A stretch of DNA of 64,000 nt from Gammaproteobacteria bacterium (GTDB taxonomy: Bacteria > Pseudomonadota > Gammaproteobacteria > JAJFKO01), in assembly GCA_021773175.1 (NCBI GenBank), contig JAJFKO010000061.1, positions 1 through 64,000 of the forward strand. Direction: 5' to 3'. The position numbers and the translations under genes are program-made. Numbering within the stretch: position 1 is the stretch's first letter; every line of letters begins with the position of its first letter. The notes under the pieces are model-generated. The model made no database searches and was not told where the DNA came from. It saw nothing but the letters and a program-made list of their open reading frames with translations. This document shows positions 55,898 through 64,000 of this stretch, piece by piece.

Positions 55898-56953
55898 TTA
55901 AGGTTGGCTCGCATGTTGATGTGCTTGTCGCTGCAGCTTCCCAAGCCTGTCTATGATATTAAGACAGTATGCACGTAGCTCACCATCCACAGCAGGACTA
56001 CCCTCATTAAACTTCGCTTGTAGTGATTCTTTATCAGCCTCTAGCTGTTGCAGTGTCACTTTAGATACCTCAACATCCCTCTCAGGTTCTGGTCCTCGCC
56101 TCTGTAAGTATGAAGCTCTCGGCTCTGGTGAGAATATCGAAACTTGTTTTTGTAAAGCTTCAGCGGTCGTTTTAATCCTCGTAATAAGATCGATAAATTC
56201 ATTATTTGTTTGATTACCATATGTCCTCACTGTACTGGTAAGCTTTGATAAAGTTGTTAATGCCATCTGTGCCATACTTATAGCACTTGCTAGCGTTGTA
56301 TTCGATATTGTTACTTTTTCAATACTGGCAAGTTCTGCTGCTTTAAGTTTTCTGGGTTGACTACCAAAACCTAAGGTTACATTCCTCACATCTGCAGCAG
56401 AAACAGTTGTAGATGCGCTTGCCTCTGTCTTTCTCGAATTAAGGCCACGGACTATTTCTGCAGGAAAAATAAATTCCTTGGCAATTGCTCGGATTAAAGA
56501 TGGAATTATCGCAGCAATATCATTTTCATCAGGTTTGCCAGTGAATGGGGGCAGCTCTGAACGATGTCCGCGCACGTATTTACTAAAAGCACTAACTCGC
56601 TCCGACTTATAAAACGTACCCATTCCTTGCCCTGGATCCATAAAGATAAGGCAAAGTTGGGCTAGCGTTTTAAACGTTGAACTAATTACATTCGTCTGAC
56701 GATCTCGCCGCCACTTACTATGCAGTCCTGGGTTTCTTTCCGGCTTGTGTTGTTGAAAAAACTCAAAACAACGCTCAATCTCTTCATCAGAAAGAGCAAC
56801 ATAACGTTGACTAGTTGGAAATGCTTGTTGTGCAATTCTTAAAATAGTAGGTAAAATATCTGATGGATATAATACCTTGATAGTGATATCTCGAAGAATA
56901 CTTTCTAGTCGAGACGGCTCACCATGCAACCCAACTTCTCTGCCATAAGCCAT
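55898..56953 (-). CDS. lineage-specific protein, paralog of 61765-62757
   Basis: 351 aa, no signal peptide, mostly helical. Shares with the 330-aa protein at 61765: SRLESILRDI-type start, LSDEEIERCFEFFQQHKPERN (compare LSEAEIESCYAFFKEKKPGRN), FKTLAQLCLIF, ERVSAFSKYVR, D-IAAIIPSLIRAIAKEFIFPAEI, LGF and a C-terminal VSKVTLQQLEADKE. No known domain. Candidate host-interaction factor. Confidence 0.62.
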   Translation of the reverse strand: MAYGREVGLHGEPSRLESILRDITIKVLYPSDILPTILRIAQQAFPTSQRYVALSDEEIERCFEFFQQHKPERNPGLHSKWRRDRQTNVISSTFKTLAQLCLIFMDPGQGMGTFYKSERVSAFSKYVRGHRSELPPFTGKPDENDIAAIIPSLIRAIAKEFIFPAEIVRGLNSRKTEASASTTVSAADVRNVTLGFGSQPRKLKAAELASIEKVTISNTTLASAISMAQMALTTLSKLTSTVRTYGNQTNNEFIDLITRIKTTAEALQKQVSIFSPEPRASYLQRRGPEPERDVEVSKVTLQQLEADKESLQAKFNEGSPAVDGELRAYCLNIIDRLGKLQRQAHQHASQP

Positions 56954-57746
56954 AGTTTATCCTCTACTTACCATATATAAAATTGCGCAAATATTAACAC
57001 AAAATTCTTATTTTATCAACAGCTCACTTCTTAGCTCACAATTGAGATACAATCTAAAGGCTTGAAAGTATTAGCAAATTCAAGTAGGCAGGACCATTAA
57101 GTCGCGCCAACTATTATTACTCAGTATATAAAAAATTGAAAAAAATCTGCTAAAGTTAGCGGAGCACTTGATTTTCCTGCTAATTCCGCTGGCATCAAGA
57201 CCGACGACAGCAATGTTTTTAACTGTAGTTGAAAGTGGATTGATTAGCGCTTAAAAACATGATGATTTCCTACTTTATATGGAAACAACCAAGAAAAAAT
57301 TTACGTTAGTACTGTTACACGCTAGTTTTTCGTGAGAACAATATAATTCGATAACATTAACTTAATTTTGATACCGGAGAATAATCCACCGCACGTCAAA
57401 AAACCTAAATTTTAACTGCCAAAATTAAAGAAAAACTTAATCAGCTTGCTGATGCCGCTCGTGTTTAACGCCAAACAATAACGCTTCATTTATAATGCTA
57501 ATTATTTTAAGCGCAGATTAAATTTTAAGGCGATAATACCATTAATCTTACGTAAATCTGTACTAAAAAATAATTTATTAGTACTCCACATCTTAAAGAG
57601 AAGTTGATGTCACGAGCTCACTTTTGCAAAACTTTTCTATTAAAAAAATGTGCATTTTTCTATAAATAATGATTTAATTAATGATAACTTTTATCCAATT
57701 ATAGTTTTAAGCGGATATATGAAAACATAATTATTAAGGTGAATCT
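56954..57746. other. long intergenic, possible gene decay
   Basis: 793 bases, AT-rich, stops in all frames. The fragment near 57420-57468 reads KIKEKLNQLADAARV then stop, which resembles a C-terminal remnant, but no parent is recognised. No terminator or RNA seen. Confidence 0.35.
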
Positions 57747-58439
57747 ATGCAAGGTTATGAAGAACAGTTACAAAATCAAATTAATGAGATTCTAGATCTG
57801 TTTAGAGATGCTGGTGCAACTGAACAGCAACTCCAAAAAGTTGAGAGCTTCTGTCGGAAATATGCAGAGAATCAACTTGCTGATCAATCAGGACGCTTCG
57901 CTACTTTAGCAGCAAAATGTGTATCGCCAATGGTTTCATGTTTAGTTCATACCGATCTGCTTTCGCCTTTGTTAGAGGCAATCTCACCTATATTGGGGCC
58001 ATTGAGTGAACCAATAACGTATGGCTGCGCGGGTGTCGCAAGTTATTTTGTCACAGATGCATTGGTAAGAATGGCAAGCTATGCGTTTATCCGTCAACAA
58101 ACTGGACCAGATATGCAAGCAGTAAAATCTCAATTACAGGCTATAACACAAGAACAAGGTTCTAACGATCGCGTCAATAAAGCACTGATTCGACTTAGAG
58201 AAGTTGTCGCTAAGCAAGAAAAGATTCTGCAAATTGAGGCAGGTAATAGAAATCACAGTGGATTAGCAGCTGCGAGCAATGCATTAGGTTTTATGGCTGA
58301 AAGAAGGCTGGGTCTTTCTACAGGGGCACTCATAGTTGCCGCGACAGAAGCACACTTTACCGAACTACCAGAAAGACCTGCTGAATCAGAGTTGACAGCT
58401 CACCGTGGTTTACGGCATCGTAGAACTGGGGCACAATAA
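57747..58439 (+). CDS. hypothetical protein, 230 aa
   Basis: AAGGTG upstream of ATG. N-terminal coiled coil (YEEQLQNQINEILDLFRDAG), a hydrophobic central region (residues ~60-120: SPLLEAISPILGPLSEPITYG and a GVASYFVTDALV) that could insert in membranes, and a charged basic tail (LRHRRTGAQ). No family recognised. The following 313 bases (58440-58752) hold only the AEC promoter region. Confidence 0.55.
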   Translation: MQGYEEQLQNQINEILDLFRDAGATEQQLQKVESFCRKYAENQLADQSGRFATLAAKCVSPMVSCLVHTDLLSPLLEAISPILGPLSEPITYGCAGVASYFVTDALVRMASYAFIRQQTGPDMQAVKSQLQAITQEQGSNDRVNKALIRLREVVAKQEKILQIEAGNRNHSGLAAASNALGFMAERRLGLSTGALIVAATEAHFTELPERPAESELTAHRGLRHRRTGAQ

Positions 58440-58752
58440 ACACTCATAAATTTATCATATATTTTATGACTGGGTTTCAGTACTAGCGTTAAAAAGAGTT
58501 GCGACGCATGTTATTGACAGCATTCAATCTTTTTTTCAGAAAAACGAATAATACAAAAGAGTATTTTTAGCTCATTACTGATCACTCTCAAAACTTTAAA
58601 TATGACAATGACTCTTTGAATAGTTAACTTCAAATACTTAAAACGTAAATTAAAACTAGTGATATAGTTTTGCCATAAAAAGCTTGACCTCCGCTATCGA
58701 ATATTATAATTATTGAAACTCGATTTTTAGATGCCGTATAAGGATATACACA

Positions 58753-59724
58753 ATGGATTTTCTAAGTATATTAGTTAACGCAGTTCTCCCCATAGTTGCT
58801 ATTATGTTAGTCGGTTTCCTCGCAGAAAAATATGCCATGATTGGTGAGAATGGATCGTCTGCAATTAATAACTTTGTCCTCTACTTCGCTTTTCCTGTGC
58901 TTATCTTTAGTTCTACAGCCGAAGCTAATATTCATCAAATCTTGCGTTGGCACTTCATTTTAGGATTTGTAGTCGCTATGCTAGCGAGTTATGGACTTGC
59001 TGCTTTGATAGCACAATTATTTTTGAAGAAAAATATCGTGCTAACCAGTTTTCGAGCTTTATCATCGAGCTTTCCCAATGCCGGCTTTATGGGCATTCCG
59101 ATTTTGTTAGTGATATTTGGCAGTAAAGGTATTTTACCTGCTGTTATTGCCAGTATTTTGTCAATGCTTGTGGTTGCAGTAGCAATTTACTTTATTGAAT
59201 CCGGTCTTCATCAAGATCAGAAACTACTGGCTCGTATCAAAACAGTCTGCATTCAATTAGGAAAAAACCCATTACTCATATCAACTGTACTAGGTATAGC
59301 TTACTCTGCAACAGGATTACCACTGCCAAAACCTATCGCCAGTTTTTGTCATATATTAGGTGTTGCTGCTGGCCCTGCCGCACTTTTTTCTGTCGGACAA
59401 GCGCTCTATGGAACAAAAGTGAAAGTCGTTGTGCCTGGCATGATTATGATTACGTCCATCAAGTTAGTCATACAGCCAATATTTACATTGCTATTGCTTT
59501 ACTGGTTTAACGTCTCGCCGCTGTGGGCAGCATCAGGATTTATCTTAGCCGCGTTACCAACAGGTTCGGTAGTCTATATATTGGCGGCAAAGTATGCTTA
59601 CTATCAAGAACACAGTGCTAAAGTCATCTTATATACCACGCTCATTTCATTAGTAACCTTAACTATTGGATTTTATGTTATAGCGCAAGTATGGCCTGGC
59701 TTGATGCAACTTAGTCATATTTAG
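58753..59724 (+). CDS. AEC-family transporter
   Basis: 323 aa, about 10 membrane helices in two inverted halves. VNAVLPIVAIMLVGFLAEK, NNFVLYFAFPVLIFSSTA, and SSFPNAGFMGIPIL (conserved N-x-G-F-x-G/P region) mark the auxin-efflux-carrier family, which includes bacterial malate/malonate permeases. AAGGA precedes the ATG. Substrate unknown. Confidence 0.87.
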   Translation: MDFLSILVNAVLPIVAIMLVGFLAEKYAMIGENGSSAINNFVLYFAFPVLIFSSTAEANIHQILRWHFILGFVVAMLASYGLAALIAQLFLKKNIVLTSFRALSSSFPNAGFMGIPILLVIFGSKGILPAVIASILSMLVVAVAIYFIESGLHQDQKLLARIKTVCIQLGKNPLLISTVLGIAYSATGLPLPKPIASFCHILGVAAGPAALFSVGQALYGTKVKVVVPGMIMITSIKLVIQPIFTLLLLYWFNVSPLWAASGFILAALPTGSVVYILAAKYAYYQEHSAKVILYTTLISLVTLTIGFYVIAQVWPGLMQLSHI

Positions 59725-59836
59725 TTAAGTTGGTAGGCCGTATTAAAAACTTAATATAAAAGTAGCCTGAAGAAATTCATATGACATTATTGTTTTTGGC
59801 TGCAACCTGAGTCTGCAAGATGGACCCTTAAGGTAA

Positions 59837-59883
59837 TGACGCGCCCTTCGATCCCCCAATTCCCGACCGCCTGGTTTTCAGCC
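59837..59883 (-). repeat. degenerate tRNA-Arg 3' fragment, att-like copy 1
   Basis: On the + strand TGACGCGCCC-TTCGATCC-...-TCCCGACCGCCTGGTTTTCAG matches the copy at 62912 in most positions, including the shared TTCGATCC that differs from the true gene. Marks the outer end of a 3.1-kb module. Confidence 0.7.
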
Positions 59884-60126
59884 AATCCTGCTAGTTATAT
59901 GAACATAGTAAAATCAATGCTTTGCGATGAAATTGTTCTATTTATGACAGCTGTAAACAGTGTGACACAGCCGTAGTTACGCCAGAACACTGCCACAGCT
60001 AAATTTCGTCTTGATATGAATCAAAGAGTACTGTCGTGGCCACTTTCAGATGCCAATTGCCACCTGATTACCATCTCAAAACCTACAGATTAAATAGATA
60101 GCTTCACGCATGGATTTTTTCTGCGC

Positions 60127-60151
60127 GAAACTAGAAAATAATTCTAGTTTC
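60127..60151 (+). promoter_or_regulatory. inverted-repeat operator of the AbiE operon
   Basis: Perfect 10-bp inverted repeat GAAACTAGAA / TTCTAGTTTC with a 5-nt spacer, ending 15 nt before the AbiEi ATG. AbiEi antitoxins are known to autoregulate by binding inverted repeats upstream; autoregulation here is inferred. Confidence 0.65.
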
Positions 60152-60166
60152 ATGTATATTTAAAAT

Positions 60167-60802
60167 ATGAAAAAAACATTCAAAGACTGGTTGTTGTCTT
60201 GGAAAAAATCTTACGTACGCGATGCAGATTTGCAGGTATTTTTTCAAGATCAACACCAAAAACGTTACGACGCGGTTAAGTATGCTATTCGCAATGGTTT
60301 TTTAAAACCCATTCGCCGGGGACTCTACCTCATCAAATTTCCTCATCAAGCGCCAGAATATGAGCCCTTTGAACTTGCGCAAGTCATCTATGGTCCTTCT
60401 TATATTAGTCTTGAATCTGCATTATCGTATCATGGCTGGATCCCAGAAGCAGTTTATAGCAACACATCTGCCACTGCCCGACGAACAAAAAAGTTTAAAA
60501 CAGCGATTGGTCTATATAGTTATCACCACACGCCCGAGAGAATGTTTTATCAACATGTCGAACGTATTGAGTCAGCGAAAAATATTTTCCTGATGGCCTC
60601 CCCATGGAAAGCATTAGCTGACTACATTTATGTCCACAAAAAAGATTGGGACTCACTTCAGAACATGTATCATGATATACGAATAGAAGAAGAAGATATC
60701 CAAGCGAGTAACTTGACATGTTTGAAGTCATTAAGCGAAGACTACCAATCTAAACGGGTACAAGCTGTTTTAAAACGATTATTAAAGGACATTTCAGGAT
60801 GA
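60167..60802 (+). CDS. AbiEi-type antitoxin/transcriptional repressor
   Basis: 211 aa. N-terminal winged helix (residues ~15-70: FFQDQHQKRYDAVKYAIRNG followed by FLKPIRRGLYLI) and the AbiEi C-terminal domain (YISLESALSYHGWIPEAVY, then TYxYHxx-type YSYHHTPERMF and ASPWKALADYIYVHKK). AbiEi represses the operon and antagonises the AbiEii toxin (type IV system). ATGA overlap with the toxin gene (4 nt) gives translational coupling. SD is weak. Confidence 0.9.
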   Translation: MKKTFKDWLLSWKKSYVRDADLQVFFQDQHQKRYDAVKYAIRNGFLKPIRRGLYLIKFPHQAPEYEPFELAQVIYGPSYISLESALSYHGWIPEAVYSNTSATARRTKKFKTAIGLYSYHHTPERMFYQHVERIESAKNIFLMASPWKALADYIYVHKKDWDSLQNMYHDIRIEEEDIQASNLTCLKSLSEDYQSKRVQAVLKRLLKDISG

Positions 60803-61659
60803 GCATTAAAATCATTGAAGACAGAATTGCTTATTACCGTCCAGCGAATAAGCGAGATGAGATAAATGCATTAAAGGAAATTGTACAGGAAATTGCATTA
60901 TCCGCACTTAGTCGAAGTGGTTTTTTTAAGGTGGGTGCATTTCATGGCGGCACTTGCTTACGTATTGCGTATGATCTACCACGCTTTTCTGAAGATTTGG
61001 ATTTTATTTTATATAAAAACAACTTGGACTTTGTATGGCAACCATACATCAAAGAAATTGAAACCGAATTTAAGCTATATGACCTATCACTAAAAATTAT
61101 CGACCGCTCGAAGGCAAATCAATCCGTTAAAAAAGCTTTCCTAAAAGAGCACTCATTTGGAAAAATTTTAAATTTACAATATGAAAGGAATGCATCAGAC
61201 AAACAAGTTATCACCATCAAATTAGAAATTGATACTGCACCACCATTAGGCTCAGTATTTGAAAACAAAATTGTAGAATTTCCATCACCATTCTCAATGA
61301 CAATTCAAAATATAGAAAGTTTGTTTGCTGGAAAAATTCACGCGCTTTTATGCCGCACCTATGTAAAAGGTCGTGATTGGTATGACTTCATTTGGTATGT
61401 GACACGGAAGGCGAACATTAACTATAATTTGCTGTGTGCCGCATTGATTCAACAGGGTCCTTGGCAAGGAAAAAATTTAACTATCAACAAAGATTGGCTC
61501 ATTAAACATTTAGAAAAAAAGATCAAAACTATTGATTGGGAAACAGCAAAAAATGATGTTATTAACTTCATTAAGCCAAGAGAAATGCATAGTATTGAAT
61601 TATGGAATAATGAATTTTTTGAGCATTTCACTAAACGTTTAGCTGATTATTTGGCCTAA
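60799..61659 (+). CDS. AbiEii-type nucleotidyltransferase toxin
   Basis: 286 aa. Nucleotidyltransferase motifs: FHGGTCLRIAYDLPRFSEDLDF (GGTxLR then SEDLDF) near residue 50-70, catalytic acidic pair, then LEIDTAPP and the AbiEii signature GKIHALLCRTYVKGRDWYDFIWY. Toxins of this type attach nucleotides to tRNA or other targets to arrest growth; target here unknown. Overlaps the antitoxin gene by 4 nt. Intact, so probably functional. Confidence 0.9.
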   Translation: MSIKIIEDRIAYYRPANKRDEINALKEIVQEIALSALSRSGFFKVGAFHGGTCLRIAYDLPRFSEDLDFILYKNNLDFVWQPYIKEIETEFKLYDLSLKIIDRSKANQSVKKAFLKEHSFGKILNLQYERNASDKQVITIKLEIDTAPPLGSVFENKIVEFPSPFSMTIQNIESLFAGKIHALLCRTYVKGRDWYDFIWYVTRKANINYNLLCAALIQQGPWQGKNLTINKDWLIKHLEKKIKTIDWETAKNDVINFIKPREMHSIELWNNEFFEHFTKRLADYLA

Positions 61660-61764
61660 TTTAAATGAGGGCTTCAATTATCGAAAGAATGCTTGGCAGT
61701 ACCTATTACTAAACCTCATGAGTTTTTATTAGAGAATTAGCTCTAATCAATTATGAGGTCATGC

Positions 61765-62757
61765 TCATGAAGGTTTGCTTGCGTGTTTGTTTGCTTGTTT
61801 TGCCTGTTGCTCTAACTCACCGATAGAGCGATGAAGACTACCACACCAAGCTCTTAGCGTACCAGTAGCATCATCATCTTTTAAACTATCTCTTATAAGT
61901 GAGCCTATCGCATCTCTTTTTGACGTTAAGCTCTCTAATGTGTCTTTAGATACATCAACTTCGTCGGGCCCATTCATTTTTTCACGGGCACTTATATCGG
62001 GCCGAGCTCTATATTTTGAATAGGCAGAACTCTTTTTAAATGTTGTTAAATATGTTTCAGCTTGTTTTTGTATTTTTTCAGCATCTGCTTTTACAGCATC
62101 AAGAATGGCTTTCAGATCACAATATATCGTATCTCTGCTTGTTAAACCAGCTTCAGTAAGCGCTGTTAGCGCCTGATTTGCAGCAGACACAACACTATTA
62201 ATCTTTTCCTTTGACACTTTTACTATTTCAGTACTGGAAGCTTCTGCTGCTGCACCAGACTTCTCTTTTTTTGTAAAACCTAGCGTCATTTTACTTGCAC
62301 TAGCCGCTGCAGCGCTTATTGTCGGCCTTGTTGCTAATTTTATGCTTGCAGGAAAAATATGTGCTTTAGCAATAACATTGATAGTTGAGGGAATCATTAC
62401 TCCAATCTCGTCACCTCTTCGAAACGCCTCAGGGTACTTTGTACGGTTCTGGCGAACAAAAGTATTAAACGCTTGAACTCGTTCGTAATTGCAAAAAATA
62501 AGACAGAGCTGCGCCAGAGTTTTAAACATTTCACTATTTGATAACCATGCTCCCTTGTTGCGCCCTGGTTTTTTTTCCTTAAAAAAAGCATAACAACTCT
62601 CAATTTCAGCCTCTGAAAGAGGAAGTGGACGTTGACTATCAGAAAACGCGCTATGCACGATCTCCATAATCATAGGAAGATCTTTTTCTGGAGATTCTAA
62701 TCTATTCAAGCTCTCCTCTAATCGTGACTTAAGTTGCGAACTCGAACCATAACTCAT
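61765..62757 (-). CDS. lineage-specific protein, paralog of 55898-56953
   Basis: 330 aa, no signal peptide. Collinear similarity along the whole length with the 351-aa protein (FKTLAQLCLIF, ERVQAFNTFVR, IPSTINVIAKAHIFPASI, MTLGF, VSKDTLESLTSK, C-terminal HASKPS versus HASQP). It lies within the segment bracketed by the two degenerate tRNA-Arg copies, so it may have been duplicated by island activity. Function unknown. Confidence 0.62.
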   Translation of the reverse strand: MSYGSSSQLKSRLEESLNRLESPEKDLPMIMEIVHSAFSDSQRPLPLSEAEIESCYAFFKEKKPGRNKGAWLSNSEMFKTLAQLCLIFCNYERVQAFNTFVRQNRTKYPEAFRRGDEIGVMIPSTINVIAKAHIFPASIKLATRPTISAAAASASKMTLGFTKKEKSGAAAEASSTEIVKVSKEKINSVVSAANQALTALTEAGLTSRDTIYCDLKAILDAVKADAEKIQKQAETYLTTFKKSSAYSKYRARPDISAREKMNGPDEVDVSKDTLESLTSKRDAIGSLIRDSLKDDDATGTLRAWCGSLHRSIGELEQQAKQANKHASKPS

Positions 62758-63356
62758 AAAAACTCTCCATTAAAAAACTGTGCAAATTTTAACACAAAAG
62801 GTTTTTTTCCTCAAGAGCTGATACGCAAGTGCATAGTTAAGAGATAACTAACAAGATGAAAATATTGATAAAGACTGACATTGAATGGGTAGTCCCACAC
62901 TTTTACTTAAATGGCGCGCCCTTCGATCCTCGAACTCCCGACCACCTGGTTTGCAGTTAGCATCTTACATCATAATTTATTGATAAATAACTTAATATTG
63001 TTGGGCGCTCGTTACATTTAGCCTAATAAAGCACAACTAGTCACGACTCATTCACGCAAATCTCACGAGTGTGACCTACCCCTGAGTTAGCACCAAAAGT
63101 TAGATCCCTGTCAAATAATTAGCATTAGGTAGTAACTTCTTAGGCCCACCCTAAATGATTCAACAAACTACAATTAAACAAAAAGCAGACAAAACCCTAA
63201 ATTTTTTCCTATAATGCAAGGTTCTAGTTGTGACGCCAGAAAATTTGGCTAATTGATTAACTGTATATGACATAAATATCTCCAAAGTAATTCGACTTGC
63301 CTACCTTAAATATGACGTCGGGTTAGAGTCAAGCACACTTTGACTAGATATTTACC
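62758..63356. other. intergenic: tRNA-Arg fragment, otherwise no gene
   Basis: 599 bases with stops in all frames. Besides the att-like tRNA copy at 62912-62957 I see only AT-rich spacer; parts may be decayed genes but nothing can be named. Confidence 0.45.
62912..62957 (-). repeat. degenerate tRNA-Arg 3' fragment, att-like copy 2
   Basis: The + strand starts TGGCGCGCCC like the tRNA end, differs for 8 bases (TTCGATCC for GGAGAGAT), then is identical for 22 bases (TCGAACTC...CCTGGTT). It keeps the CCA end and acceptor 3' strand but not a foldable T arm. Confidence 0.8.
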
Positions 63357-63800
63357 TTATATACTGCCTTGACTAATTGTTCCTGCCGGAGGAAATTTAG
63401 GACAATTGCTAAAACTAGCTAAAGCATAATAATTCACGCCGCCATAAGGGGACAAAATAACATAACCATGTTCTAGCATCATCGGTTTCAAAAAGAGAGC
63501 GGCTAGCTGCCCCCCTCCCTGTAACATCAGATATTTCTCACCTCGAAGCGTATTCACATAGGCCTGTGCAGTTTGGTTAAATGCAATCGTAGAATAGACT
63601 GGGAATGAATTAAGCTTATCGATCATACTCTCAAATGTACTTGCGTGGTTTGGATCAGAATGACAAGTCCAACCACCTTGCTCGGCGGTGTGCTCACAAA
63701 TACAAGACGTATGATTTGTAAGCTCAAGAGTCGTTGGCGGCTTAGCAAAGCAAATACCAACAACACATAGCAGACCTAATATAACTAATAACTTTTTCAC
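63357..63800 (-). CDS. small secreted protein, unknown function
   Basis: 147 aa with a GTG start and GGAG 7 nt upstream. Signal peptide KKLLVILGLLCVVGICFA, cleavage likely after CFA. Mature part has four cysteines (SCICEHT, WTCHSDP, NCPKF) and a His/Asp-containing loop; no family recognised. Lies between the tRNA-Arg gene and the first att-like copy, so it may itself be on acquired DNA. Confidence 0.65.
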   Translation of the reverse strand: MKKLLVILGLLCVVGICFAKPPTTLELTNHTSCICEHTAEQGGWTCHSDPNHASTFESMIDKLNSFPVYSTIAFNQTAQAYVNTLRGEKYLMLQGGGQLAALFLKPMMLEHGYVILSPYGGVNYYALASFSNCPKFPPAGTISQGSI

Positions 63801-63844
63801 CTAAAATCTCCAAACTGATAGCGCTTAAGTTAACGTTGGAATTC

Positions 63845-63921
63845 TGGCGCGCCCGGAGAGATTCGAACTCCCGACCACCTGGTTCGTAGCCAGGTACTCT
63901 ATCCAGCTGAGCCACGGGCGC
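63845..63921 (-). tRNA. tRNA-Arg (anticodon ACG)
   Basis: 77 nt with encoded CCA. Acceptor GCGCCCG pairs with CGGGCGC; D arm GCTCAGCTGGATAGAGT; anticodon stem CCTGG/CCAGG around loop CTACGAA (anticodon ACG); T arm GGGAG-TTCGAAT-CTCTC. All stems complete. Its 3' half serves as the integration target for the upstream repeats. Confidence 0.97.
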
Positions 63922-64000
63922 GTATTCTGTCTTGAAAAGAGGCGGCATAGTAAATCAATTTGCATCTGCTGACAACGCATAAGCCACAAATTTACTCATA

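Larger units (their letters stand above)
59725..60166. other. intergenic: tRNA-Arg fragment and AbiE promoter region
   Basis: 442 bases. Holds the degenerate tRNA-Arg 3' copy (59837-59883), a run without ORFs, and the 10-bp inverted repeat just upstream of the AbiEi gene. No other feature seen. Confidence 0.55.

Noticed and set aside
63742-63948. Minus-strand ORF over the tRNA-Arg
   Set aside because: It translates the tRNA gene itself and has no independent support.

Overview
The window looks like chromosomal DNA of an AT-rich gammaproteobacterium, most likely host-associated or intracellular and near Legionellales/Coxiellaceae. The placement is an inference. It rests on a grpE-dnaK-dnaJ-greA block with RpoH-type promoters, a separate hrcA, gamma-type YhbY, GlnS, Pgi and Uup, many small secreted Cys-containing proteins of unknown function, and several large lineage-specific proteins that look like host-interaction factors. 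No rRNA, CRISPR array, integrase or transposase gene is visible.

Layout. 1-5532 (-): 5' part of a nonribosomal peptide synthetase gene running off the left edge (C-A-T-E-C; the A domain carries a serine-type code, and the E domain predicts a D residue). 5.7-11.3 kb: housekeeping block yhbY, CBS protein, greA, dnaJ, dnaK, grpE, with two clear sigma-32-type promoters. 11.5-14 kb: MepB-like protein, then an NsrR-type Rrf2 regulator divergent from a truncated haemoglobin and a 2Fe-2S/FAD/NAD(P) reductase, with a good NsrR operator over the promoter: a two-gene counterpart of flavohaemoglobin. 14.1-25.5 kb: pgi, hrcA, trpS, UMF1-type MFS transporter, glutamate-synthase-like FMN protein, ICL/PEP-mutase-family lyase, dihydroorotase-like amidohydrolase, DUF523/DUF1722 protein. 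25.6-28.8 kb: a divergent cupin/JmjC-like protein and a 606-aa protein with an RGS-like N-terminus and a 9-bp tandem repeat. 28.8-44.3 kb: mixed metabolic and transport genes, including glnS, an SDR, a BaiN/YhiN flavoprotein, uup, PhzF, an NDH-2-like protein and two MFS transporters, plus an msrA remnant.

44.5-64 kb is accessory-looking: secreted and effector-like genes; a PadR / carotenoid oxygenase / methylmalonyl-CoA-decarboxylase-like operon; a GC-richer DUF1611-racemase pair behind a leader peptide and an SD-masking hairpin; a desaturase and a hydroxyacid dehydrogenase; a secreted-protein pseudogene with two lesions; and two paralogous ~340-aa proteins. The right end is a tRNA-Arg(ACG) gene. 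Two degenerate copies of its 3' half lie at 62.9 and 59.8 kb and bracket a 3.1-kb module holding an AbiEi/AbiEii toxin-antitoxin pair and one of the paralogs: the pattern of repeated integration at a tRNA gene.

Three short non-coding elements (14.0, 18.1 and 31.7 kb) share inverted ends related to AGGACTTACG and each has its own 5-bp target duplication, so they form a MITE family. A 26-bp repeat in inverted orientation flanks the 49.2-54.2 kb segment.
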